64,000 nucleotides of DNA from Pithys albifrons albifrons. Lineage: Eukaryota > Chordata > Aves > Passeriformes > Thamnophilidae. The position numbers were made by a program, and so were the translations under genes. The notes beneath the pieces are model-generated. The model was not told where the DNA came from and did no database searches. It worked only from the letters and a program-made list of their open reading frames with translations. The stretch spans positions 9,104,520 to 9,168,519 of the forward strand of contig NC_092460.1 in the NCBI RefSeq assembly GCF_047495875.1. Reading direction: 5' to 3'. Each line of letters starts with the position of its first letter. Position 1 is the first letter of the stretch. This document shows positions 1 to 12,430 of this stretch, piece by piece.

Positions 1-3000
1 CAGGTGCCCATTGCAGAACCACACTGCAGTAAACATCTCTGGATACCAGTCCTGAAGGGCTCCACTTGTTATAGTGTGAAAGGTCAGGGGAGGAGCAAGA
101 GAGATGCACAGAAATATGTGCAGACTTGGCTGTTGAGGGCTGAGATCTGCCATGTGTATTTGAGCATCCTTGTCCTGCTGGTGTTTGGAAACTCGTTGAA
201 CCTCGTGTGCTTGGCCGCAAGTCTAAGCTTTTCCAAACAGGTTGCAATCTTAATAGACCAAGAGGCTGTTAATTTGAATTATGGAGGAGGCTCATGGTCT
301 TTGGTGTATTAAACCCACCCAGGTTTGTTCAGGGAGTGATTTGCTTTGCTCAACATGTAAGGACAAGAGATTTATTTGAAAACATAGTTCATCCTTAGGT
401 TTTAGCTCAGTTTGAGAGCAGTGGGTCTGATCCACTCTTGCTTTATGGTTATGTATTTCCACTAAAATACCTGGAGTTTTAAGCTACTGGCTACTGGTAG
501 TCTTTGAAAAATACTGACATTCCTAGTTGTTTAATGAATCTTTAATGGAACTTTTAGTGTGTGTAAGGGTTTGCATATTGATTTGTGTGTGCATATTTTA
601 GGTATTAAGAAGAAAAGTAAGGCTATTGAGAGACTGCTAAAGGATTTAGAGAAAGAAATGTATTGTTATAGATTATAATAAGGTTTTGAACTCTTTAAAA
701 TGGAGAAGTTAACATATTAAATTGCATGTACTCTAATGATGTGGACTGACTCAGAGAATTTGAAGGAAATAACAGCTGTGCACATCAAGGCTTAAAAATA
801 GAAACTGCATCAGTCAGTAGCAGTTCAGAATGAATGAAGAAATCACAAAATTATTAATTATAGTGTTTAGAGAAAGGAAACATGAAGTTCAAACTTTCTG
901 AATCTTCAATCATGCAGCACGTCTGCTGGGTATCAGCCCCTGGTCCTGCTGAGCCACTCTGTTCAAGTGGGAGCTGTTGTCTAAACATCGGCACCTACTG
1001 CAATTTCAGATACCCCAAGATGGTTCAGGTTACCCAACGGAATGACAGTTATGACATAAGGCTTATGGGAGACTCCTGTCCTTATGGAGTGGCAGCTGGA
1101 TGCCCTGAGGCATCTCAGATGGCAATAGATGCTTCTGTGTAAGGAGTAATTGCACACAGACATAAGTACAGACTCTCACTTGCATCTTTAATACACAGTC
1201 ACCTAAAGCACATCAGTAGTTCATAGCAGTGTTTGCAGTGGGTAATTGCAGAAAGCAATGAACAATTGATCTAATTGTAAACTCAGGAAGAATTTAAGGT
1301 GAGTAGAGAAGATATACAGCTCAAATTCTGACCATGACATAATGTTAAAAACTATCCCAATGTCAAAAAGTTTAGTTAAAAACTATGATTTAAAGTTGCA
1401 GTGGATGGTTGTTTTCTTAATGACCTCAAATCCATAAATTCATTCTAACATTTGCCTTTTAATGTATTCATAGTTAAATATAACTTGAATGTTGTCCTAA
1501 TTACATTCTCATGTTAATTTAGTTCTGATTCAGAATTTCTATCATTATTCTTTGTAGAATTATTTTGAAATGATGGAAAGTTCAGTAAAGATGCTCCAGC
1601 GTGTGATTGTGCCTTTGAATTATTTATCACATTCAAAGACAGAAATATAGTTAAAATCTAGTTTGAGTTGTAAATGAGTTTTGGTAATGTAAGGAGGAAG
1701 TGCAAATCCTTTTTGAAGAACGACATGTATTATGGGTGGATCATTAGGTACTGCAGGAACACTCTGAGGTCCCATGTGAGCAGAGGGGCTCACAGTTAAT
1801 AAGGAAACATCCACTGCACCAACTGGCAAATGCTGTCTAAGCAGATGAGACAGATAAAGTGTGGAAGAAAGAAAGAGATACAGAGACAGCTTGCCAAAGA
1901 CAGTGCAGATCAGTGACAAAATTAAGAAAAGAAAACAGATGTCCTGTCTTGGTCACAGCCAGCCCTTTCCTCTGCGATGTGCAATGGAAACAAAAGCTCT
2001 CACAAGTATTGTTTAGCTTGTGTTTTTCACAACCCACTGCAGTGGCAAGTATTACAATGCTAATATCAGGTTGTAGGAACCATGATTAATGCAAAAATTG
2101 TGGCAGTGGCCCTGAGCTAGGTAGAGAACAAACAATTCCTGGTGAGGCATGTACGAGTCTGAGAGGGTGAGACACTGCTGGGGAAAATTCTAAAGGAGAA
2201 AAGGAAACTTGTCTTAATGTAAGCAGCAGTTTTGCCAGAGGTAAGTGAGGGGAAATTCTTCATTTATAAATGGTTCATTGAGCCATGATAATAAAGCAGT
2301 GCTGCAGAAGAAGGATAATTATCTACTTAAGTATCAGATGCCCTAAGGGTACAAGCTTCCCTTCTCTCCTTTTGAAAAATGAACTCAGATTAAACGAATG
2401 TCCTTTTTCCTGTTTTAGTGTTGACATGAATTTCCTTTTTATGAGTAAAATTAATTAGTTTTTTCTATTCCTTAATTCCTGGTATGGAAATCAGGTCTGC
2501 CAAGCAACTTTCCAGCTCTTCCCCTGGCCCCCGAGCTCAGCCAATGGCATCCTTTGTGGAGGTGCTTTGTACGGTGCACTGGGAAGGCACAAATGAATTG
2601 CAAGGGGTTTACTGTGCCCAGTAGCTTACCAAGAGGCACAGCATTTCAGAACCAAAATCCCACAAAACTGAGCTGTTTGTCCCCATCCAGGATTCTTTTG
2701 TTCCCAGTGCCTGATTTCTAAATATATATCTCCTTACTTAAATGTTAATACAGTAACTTGGAACAAGAGAAAAGGAGAATAATGGTGGCATAGCTGATGT
2801 TGCACTAGAAAAACTGAGAGGCAGATTTTCAAAGCAGCTGGGACCAGTCTTCTGTTCTGCTGGGAGCTGCCAGAGGTGGAGCTTGCTTAAAAATCTGCTC
2901 CCACTTTAGCAAATATCCATTACAGACTTGTCTGTCCTCATCTGGACTCTGAAAAATGATCAAAACCTGCCAGTACTTCTTTACTTCAAGAAAATGTCTG

Positions 3001-4341
3001 ATCTTCTCTCTTATCAGAAATATGTGTGATTCCTAGCCTAAACTTGGTGAATGTAAACATGTTGTCTCTGTGCTTATGGAAATAATTAATCTTTCCTTGT
3101 TTGAATTGTCTCATGTGGTTCTTGAAAATCAAGTTGGTGTAACCTTTGTGTGAACCTGGTAACTGCAGTGCAGCTCCTGGTTACCTTTCCTAGATTATAG
3201 AGAATATTCCTGAATACCTGCAGGCTTCAAAATGCAGTAAAAATAAAGATGACTGTAATACAATGGCATGGAACTTAATTTTCTTCAAATAGTCCTTTGA
3301 ACACTCATTTTAATACTGAAAAAAATAATTTTCTTAGCCTTTGGTTATGAAAGTTCAAGTGATGTTAAAGGTTATCTTAAAGTCTTTATTCTGCAAATAC
3401 TATTCTGTAAGTCAGCAAAGAATCCTGTCTGCAGGGAATTGAAATGAGAATCAAGTCCCAAGTACTTGCTTGTTGGATTTACAGAACTGAGGCTCTGCTA
3501 AAAATTCTGGACCATATTAATATTGTTACAAAGCTGACTTTCAAGTAAGGAATCATAGAAATTATTAATTACTGGGAACACAGCAGATCTGATGATGGTG
3601 AACAGTTTCTGTACTTTCATTATTTCCTTTATACCTTCATTTCACTGACTCACAAAGCACAGTCACCAGGTAGAATTAAATCAAGTATTTTACAGGGTAG
3701 TGAACACTGTGCTTAAAAGGAAATAGTCTTAATTATCTTAATACATTTTAAAAAACATAATATTTATAACAGTTGAGCATTCCTTGTGCGTAGTAATTAA
3801 TGTTTTGTACAAAGAAGCAATCTGCTATGGTCAGCACAGTGTCAGCATTTCACATCCAGGTACCAAAATTAGAGGTGTAAGGTCAAGATTACCAAAAATA
3901 CATATCACATTTGTGGAAAAGCATTGTAAAACTGCTGTCTCAGACCACACTCCCAAACCTGTCTTAAAGTCCATTGGCTTTCCCCCATTTTAAATCACAA
4001 AAGAAAATGACTTTCAGAGGTGTTAAATACCAACATTTTTCCATGACATTGGTAAATTTCAGTTTGTGAAAATTTTACTTTCCTTTCCATGTCTCAGTAG
4101 TAGCTCATGGACCTTGGTTTAGTCATTTTGGCCATATCTTAGGGATATGAGGAAATGAGTTCTGAGCAAAGTGTCACAGATGATACCCTGCATTTAACTT
4201 TATGCTCTTGCTGTATCATAAGAGAGGAAGAGTTTAGGCAATGTGGAGGTGATCAGAACTAAGTTACAGGCTGGGAATTGAGGCATTTCACCTTCTGGAC
4301 CACTCAGACTTGAGTTTGTGCCTTGACACTGCCCCCTTCAG
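1..4341 (+). other. FHIT: 3' part of the FHIT intron upstream of exon 6
   Basis: Non-coding intron sequence of moderate to high AT content. I found no exon, RNA gene or recognisable transposable element in it. Short open frames on both strands (the longest about 100 codons near the left edge) match no family I know and have no splice context. The intron ends with a pyrimidine-rich stretch and an AG at 4340-4341, giving a normal acceptor before the exon. The preceding coding exon, expected to carry codons 1-34 plus one base, lies outside the window. Confidence 0.85.
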
Positions 4342-4487
4342 ATGTCCTTGTCTGTCCCCTGCGGCCGGTGGAGCGTTTCCGTGACCTGTGTCCTGAGGAA
4401 GTGGCTGATTTGTTCCAGACGGCACAAAAGGTTGGGAATGTGGTGGAGATACACTTCTGTGGCACCTCACTCACCATCTCCATTCAG
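4342..4487 (+). CDS. FHIT: FHIT exon (equivalent to human exon 6), codons 35-83
   Basis: This internal exon encodes bis(5'-adenosyl)-triphosphatase, a cytosolic HIT-superfamily hydrolase that cleaves Ap3A to AMP and ADP. It is 146 nt long. The first two bases (AT) complete the His35 codon with one base from the previous exon, and 48 full codons follow, ending at Gln83. The translation opens [15 protein letters not shown] and closes [11 protein letters not shown]. The [19 protein letters not shown] and GTSLT blocks are diagnostic of FHIT. Gln83 is a nucleotide-contacting residue in the known family structure and is retained. Against the human protein as I recall it, differences include Cys at 51 (Arg), Ile at 71 (Lys) and Cys at 74 (His). 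The acceptor is CCCCTTCAG. The donor is GTTTGT, weaker than consensus. An ATG sits at the first base of the exon (4342) but is out of frame with the FHIT reading, so it is not a start. No frameshift or stop is seen. Confidence 0.97.
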
Positions 4488-5368
4488 GTTTGTAAGCCAG
4501 TCAACTGAAACAAGGTTTAATGGTTTGTTTTATCAGGCTTTCAACCTCCTTCCCTAGTCCAATGACAAAAGGACATTGAAACTTCAAGGGGCAATAAATG
4601 CAAAATAATAGTAATAAAAGAAAAAAAAAGAAGCCAAATAACTGCATTGCAGTCTTCCAGATTTACCAAAAAACCCTAAAGGGTAAACCACCAGGAAAGT
4701 GTGGTTGATTAATAATTGCAAACTTCTGAAATAAACCTGCAAACACTCCCAAACACAGTGTTTGGTTGTGAATATTTCAGGCAATACTCTTCCTTCAGAG
4801 AAGCATTTTCAGGATTGACCTAGAGAAGGCAATGACATCTCCCTGTTCTGCACATAACCCACTGCTTATGATGGAAATACATGATTCCTCTTCACAGATA
4901 TTTATATGCAGGAAGAGAGATGTAGCCTTGTAAATATGTTTCTGACCTTTCAGTTATTTGTGCTGGGTGTTTCTATACCAAAAATGAGTTCTGTTTAAAG
5001 CGAACCACAAGACTAAGCCCATTCATTAGAATCAGAATTTAAGCAAGTATACTTTAATTAAATTCTCACTTCCATGTGTGATTTTATGTTTACAAGGATC
5101 AGAAATCTATTGCTAGCTATTGAAAAAATATGATCTGAAAGAATGAAAAACTTGTTTTTGTGGTCTGAGTTTATCACTTTGTCATGGCCTGATATGAAAA
5201 GGAGCCTTGCCTAAAAACTTTGTGTTGAATAGTCCTCAGGACAAAAAAAACCCAAACTAATTTAAGATACAGTGTAATTGGATGTAAATGATTATTGAAT
5301 AAGATTTTTGAATTCCTGTGTGATCCTTTTTACATCCTCTAACCTGAGACTTCTTCCTTTGCTTACAG
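4488..5368 (+). other. FHIT: FHIT intron between exons 6 and 7 (881 bp)
   Basis: A short phase-0 intron bounded by GT at 4488 and AG at 5367-5368, the AG preceded by a pyrimidine-rich stretch (TTCTTCCTTTGCTTACAG). Reading from the upstream exon into the intron gives an in-frame stop within seven codons, so retention would truncate the protein. I saw no recognisable repeat or RNA in it. A short A-rich run lies near 4620. Confidence 0.93.
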
Positions 5369-5398
5369 GATGGCCCTGAAGCTGGACAGACAGTGAAG
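5369..5398 (+). CDS. FHIT: FHIT 30-nt microexon (equivalent to human exon 7), codons 84-93
   Basis: The exon encodes DGPEAGQTVK, identical to the human FHIT residues as I recall them. They form the segment that leads straight into the catalytic histidine triad. The exon begins and ends at codon boundaries (phase 0-0), so skipping it would keep the frame and delete ten residues beside the active site. The acceptor is TTGCTTACAG and the donor GTGAGT is a near-perfect match to consensus, which may help recognition of so small an exon. It is 881 bp from the upstream exon and 56,436 bp from the next one. The match in sequence, length, phase and order leaves little doubt. Confidence 0.96.
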
Positions 5399-8300
5399 GT
5401 GAGTGCTTATTATGCAGAATACAAATTAAGAGACGATTCTAAGAACTAATAAAAGATCAAAGCTAGTCATCTGCAGACCACTGCTGTATTGTTATTTTAT
5501 CCTTGAGATCAGAAAACCCCAAGTGTACAATAGCGATAAATACTTTTCATTGGAATTGCACAAGATAATGTTTACAGGTTTTCTTCCTAAACTAAAATCT
5601 TCAGTCAAGAAAATATATTTTCTAAGCTGCTCAGTGTATTTGTGCAAGGAAAGCCTCATGAAGGAGGCATCTGGTTCAGTTTCTTTGTTTGTTTTATGGA
5701 GAAAATATTGCCCTTCCATTCATAATCTCTTTGTTTTTCTGTTTATTGCCTAATGAGTTGTAGCTAATTATAGGGACAGTTAAACAGAACCACTTCATGA
5801 AAATATACCTTTTGTCTATGCTTCCTCTCAGCATATTCATATCACATTCTTGTTACTGAAGTTCAAATGTAATGGAGCCAGTGAAGCTTAAAAGCAGATT
5901 TTAAGTGTACTTCTAAAAAAAAAGGCGGGGAGTGGAGTGGAGGAGGAGGATTTATGAGTCTACTCTTCACTTGAGTAATAACACAGATAACATCCAAGAT
6001 GGCTCTCCAGCCATGTTTCACTGCCTCGTAATGCAAATGCAAACGCCTGTGTAGTCAGATGATAGGGCTCAACATTAGATAAAGGCTATTTTTTATGTCT
6101 GGAATCAAAAGAAAGTCAAATACGGCTATGGGTTAGCACTTTGTAAAATCAAATTAGATGTCTCAGAGAAGCTGTTTGGGTTGATTAAGAGAACTGTAAC
6201 AACCAAACGATGGTGTATAGGAACATTTTACTTTTTTTCAATTTGCTGTATTGACCTTATTTTTCCTACTGCTTTGTGTTGCCTGCTTTGAATATTTAAC
6301 AGTGGTAACAGGGAGAGAGAAGGAGAAATTAGAAAATCCCTAAGCCTTGGGAAGTGATGAAGGAATGTAAGATGACTGACTTCAGTCCTGTGACAAAAAA
6401 GATTCCTTGGCTCATGACTTAGAGTGTATGTGGTTGGTTTCGCTGGAAATGTCTGTTGATAGGTGAAAAAAGAAGTTTAAATATTTTGTCATTATTACAA
6501 ACATATTTTAAGAAGCAGACCACAAGATTTCTTTTAATATCTAGGACAAACACTTTTTCTCTGTAAAAAGAAGATTTATAGGAATGATTATATTAATATG
6601 TGAGAAAAATTTCTAATATGAATGAGCAAAGCCAGATGTAAAAAGTCCCATCTTCTGTGATTGTGAACAATAAGAAATGCTTATGTAGGCCTTAACAACG
6701 CAGGAAGTTCCATATCATTTTGTATTCCTACAGTAAAGAAGGAGCGTTAAGTGTTAACCTATTGCAAAATGGCAACCACCCTTCATGCTTCCTTCTCACA
6801 CTTTTAATAAGCACTGAGATGAAAATGACCCATCTTACAAGTGTGAACCCCTGGACTTTGTAATGAAGAGTGTGTATTCATAAATCTGAGGTTATCAGTT
6901 TACATTTCTCTACTTTTCTGCATCATTGGGCAACACTGTAATTTATCATCATCACTTTGGGATGTTTATCATCCTAAAATGCCAACAACTATTTTCTTCA
7001 GAGAACTTAGAGCTTTCAAAACTTCAATCAGGGAAGAAATTGCTATGATCAAGATCTTCTTTTAAGTGAACAATGCAGTGGATACATAAATAGCTGGTTT
7101 CGTTTAAACTGCTCTGGATCAGAAAGCTTGAAAAAACACCTATGTGACCTACAAATAATTTATGAACCTTAAATTCAATGTGTCATATGTTTCTATAAGT
7201 GGATTTCTGAGTGTTTGTTTTTCATGTATCAGAATGCACAATAATCCAGTCTTCCTCTGAGGGAGCTTTTAATTAAAATTTCTGGAACAGACTAAACATT
7301 AGAAAAACATTTAATAGTAAAAATAGCAAAACATCACAAAAATATCCGAGGGACGTTGTGGAGACTGTTTAAGTAGGGTAGGCAAGCATATCTCAGGATC
7401 TAATTAGGTGTAGCTGATTTTACTCTGAATGGGTTCACATACCAGATGGCTTCAAAAATCCTTTCCACTTGTATTTTGTGTAATTTTGTATACCTGTTTA
7501 CATATAGGCTACTACTGTATGTGCTGAGTAGAAACAGAATCACAGGAAGTAAGAGAAGAATACTGGCTGTTACATTGCTCAGTGCAAAGCTTTACTACAA
7601 AATGGGAAGAGCTATCAGCCTAGCTGAAGGCAAAAACTGAGAAATTTTACTTGAAAAAGATTAGGTAATTCTCTTTCTTTGTCCACAAGAAGGAATGGTA
7701 ATATACATCCAAGACAAATCCTGAACCTGAGTATGAGTCTCAGGTCTTCTTTGCAAAGGAGATGCTGAAAATTGTATCAATGCTAAGATTGTCTGCCAGT
7801 GTTACATGTTCCTTGTGCTGCTGTGTGTCGGGTAACCTTCCTAGTTAACTAATGGGAAGCTGTTCATAATCTAATTGTGGTTTCATTATTGCTGTTCCCT
7901 GTTCCTCCTTTGAATCTAAGGTAGAAGGGCCTGCTGGACAATGTTCCAGGGAAGCTTATGGTCCTTTCAAATCCCCCTGTTGTTGCAGTCTGTGTGTTGG
8001 CATTGCATGGGTCTTTGGAAGTAACTATATTTACACCTGACCCTCAGCTCAGCAATACTTTCTATAGATGGGCCTTTTCCTATCCTTTAGCAGCTGGAAG
8101 TATACTCATGATAAGGAACTCTGAACTATGTCCCAAGTCTCAGACCATAAAATAAAGCAATATATTGCTTCATAATATTTTTTCATACCTGTCCAAATAT
8201 TGTACTGATTGCAGACCTGTCACCTATTTGTGAGAAGTACAAATGTCACTCTCTGAAGATGGTCACAGACTTGCACTCTGTGTTTTATTTTAAGAGGTTC

Positions 8301-11300
8301 TTGCACCACTCACAACAGAGAACTTGAGCATCTGTGGCACCTGAGTGGTGTGTCAGCAAGCAAAACCATGTCATTGCATTCAAGACATTTTGAATACTTA
8401 TTTCTTCTTACTTGAGAAAGGAAGGAAATTGTGTTTAGGTCCTCTCTTAAAGAATATTAATCTCTGAAATTTTGAGCTCTGTTTTTATTGGAGAACACAA
8501 AACCCACTGTGTCCTTGTGCCAGGAATGGAGGGTGAGTTTCATGCTGATTCTGTTTGAGAATGCCTTAAATATCCAGGCAATTTCATGGATCAGGGAAAT
8601 CAGCTCTGCATCTTATTGCAGGGCTCTTATTGCTATGTCAAGTGAGCGACGTTTCAAGATTTCCCTGGTATATTTTATAGCCTTCTTTTCAACATCAAGT
8701 CAGCAAATGCTCTGGCTGCCTTGGTGGATGTATAGCATAGTGTAGAATAAACTCTCAGGTTTACCTTTTGCGTGAGATTCAATCACAGGAAACTCCATGT
8801 ATTCTGCACTGTGTAAAGACTAAACAAATCAAGCTGGCAGGAGCATGAGGCAACTAATTTATCTGTAGAGACAAGATAATATGGCACAGCGAGTGCCCAT
8901 TGCACAAACACATATGAATACATACTCTATTTTACAGCAGTGTTGAAGTCTCCAGCAGATCAGCACCTTCTCTGTTATCCATGAGTAAGTGCCAGTTACA
9001 GATTCACCTGAATAAATGAGAAAGTGAGGCTGAGGGTGGCAGTGTGGGCATATGTGCAGAAAATTATTTTCTATGTCACACATTCCACCAATTATTTTAC
9101 ACTGAGAAGATTGTCTCGTGATTATTTTTTGATGTACATATTTTTCTCTTCCAGATGTTTTTTAATGCTGTGTTAAATCAGTCCACCTGCCTTGCATTCC
9201 TTAGAAATCTTAACCTGAACTGGGGAGCCTGGGGTTCATTTAAGCCCACAGCAGACTGCTCTTTCAGCCTCTTTGTCTGTTTATGCCTTGACCCGAAGTA
9301 CTGGACTTCAGCTTTGAGTCTTTGAATCTAATCAGATCACACTGCAGACTGATTGCATTGGAAGGGCTAAATTCACTAACTGCAATACTTTTGATGCCTC
9401 AGCCTGCTTTCCCTGCAGACCAGCAGACGTGAGTCCTTGCTTAATGGGGCATTGGTAACCCTCTTTTGCTCTCTTAAAAGAACAAAAAGGCCTGTGTTTG
9501 AGAAATGCAAAGATTTTTCTTACCTCTAGACCAATCTAAAAATTCAAACAGAAAACATGAAAGAAATTAATTTTTGAAAACCAGATTGTACTGAATCATG
9601 AACAAATCATATTCTTGAGAATGATAGTTCTCTTGAAAGCTTGTGGGATGTCCAAAAAGGATTTGATGAAGTGCAGCAGTGCCTTTGAATTGCTCTGAGA
9701 GCCACACTAATAGTATTTGGTTGGAGACTATGTAATATTGTGGATAGGTAATTGGTACAGAAAATTCAGTAGTCTCAGGACTGCTATGTCTGTTTTGAGC
9801 TCATATTTTTTTTTTCTATTTTGGTACTACATTTAGTTTGGGGTGATTTGGGGTTAGTGATGTATATTTTCAAAGCTAGGATTATACTGCCCCTCACAGA
9901 GATGGAGAAGCAGCAAGGATCATCCAGATACTTTCTTCCCTGTCCCTTAAAACCTTTTGCTAGCTCTTTGTTTTCTACTCATTCTAAATAATAATTCTTG
10001 CCTTTTCCTTCATGGCTTTTTTTCAAAAATCTGCTTTGTGTTGGTCTAATTCTCTGTTCAGTCCCTTGCCCTGACCTGCGTTTTCTATGATGCCAAATAA
10101 GTCCCAATTTTCTCTTTGCTTTGTCAGGTCCTTACTTCTGTAACATTTAGGTTTTGATTGAACTCTTAGCCTTCCAGGAAAAACACCATATTATTATTTT
10201 GTTTGCCATGCTTATAGTCCAAAGAAGCACTGGCAAATCTGTAAACCTTCCCCTGAGACAGATAATATAGGACCTAGAATGAAAACTGTTCTGTAGGCCT
10301 CTATACTTTGTACAGATCGGTTCCTGTACTTCAAATATGGTAACTGCTGACAAAATAAGTGGTGTCTGTGTCCAGTATACACCCACAGAGAGTTATGGAG
10401 ATTTTTTTGAAGACTGAAGGAGATGAAAGTGGCAATGTGCAAACAGCCTAGTGATTGATGGACATGACACCACCCTAGCTGAGAATACCAAAGGCCTCAA
10501 GGCACTGATAAATTGAAATGATGACCTGGATAATGAAGTCTGATCTAGAAATACTGGGTTGTGAAGTTCCCTGAAGGGATGGGGACTGAAATTTTTGAAA
10601 GATTCTATTTAGGAGTGAATTATGATGGTTCTGAATCTGGATGATTTTGAATTTCCAGTAGTGAATGTCATGACATGCTGTACTCCTGACTTGTAAAGTA
10701 ATATAATTCTCTGTTCCTGTGAAAACACAGAGTAGTCTCTGTGGGCTAGAATATAATACAAACAAACAAACAAACCAAAACAGTGTTAAAAATAGGCAAG
10801 TATAAATGAGGAAAGTAAATGAGATGTCCAAGACTTACGTTGAAGAGTGGGAATGAAAAGGAAGATTTTACTATTCCACACTATCAATTCTACCGTTCTT
10901 TCCTGCCATATGGATTTTTTTAGATGAATATTCTCTTTAGGTAGTTTAATTCCAAAAATATCCCCAGAGCTAGTCACAGTTATTGACACTGTCTAAATTA
11001 AACTATAATAAGCAAGCAAGTGGGCTCAAACACTTGTTTAAACTGCCTTGGTGTACAGACATTGAAAGTTGTGCAGCTCTGTTGGCCACATCCGGTGTCC
11101 AGCTCTGTCCTTTCTGGGTTTGTTCCCCTCCAGCTGCAGAGCTGGGGAGCTCTCCAGAGGTCAGTGGGTGAGAGCCCAGCTGTGGGGATGCCACTTCAGC
11201 TCCTGTGTGACATGAGGGGTGTGTGCCCTCCCAGCAATGTCCATGGCAGCATGGATGTGCCTGTCCCAGTCCCCGGCAGCCACATTATTTGTCAGCAGAG

Positions 11301-11631
11301 CTCTGCAAGCCCAGGTTGCCAGTGGCTGTGCTAGCAGCTGGTGCAAGTCACCCACGGAGCCCTGCTCATGCTGGGACACGGCTTTGTGCTGCCCACGGTG
11401 ACCTGACTGACTCCTGCAGGGAAGAGTTGAACATTGCCAGGCTCCCCATGCTCTTCCCTTCTATGCAGCTCCAGCAGAGCCTGCTCCTGCTTTGACAAAA
11501 GACTTTTAAATATGCTTTTTTCTTTTTTTTTTTTATTCTTCCTGGTATATGTTCAGATATTCACCATTTCTGTGACAGAAGAATCTTGAACAAATCGGTC
11601 ATCCAGGAGGGTTTATTTGGGAGGTTGAAAG
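5399..11631 (+). other. FHIT: FHIT large intron, first segment (no gene seen)
   Basis: AT-rich intron, with no recognised transposable element. A short (AAAC)n run lies at about 10756-10774. A GC-richer islet at about 11045-11480 creates several overlapping chance open frames. None shows a known domain or convincing splice structure. Confidence 0.8.

Positions 11632-12430
<799 letters not shown>

Noticed and set aside
4342..4557. ATG at the first base of exon 6 opening a 71-codon frame
   Set aside because: It is out of frame with FHIT and arises from the split His codon after the acceptor AG; splicing evidence favours the FHIT frame.
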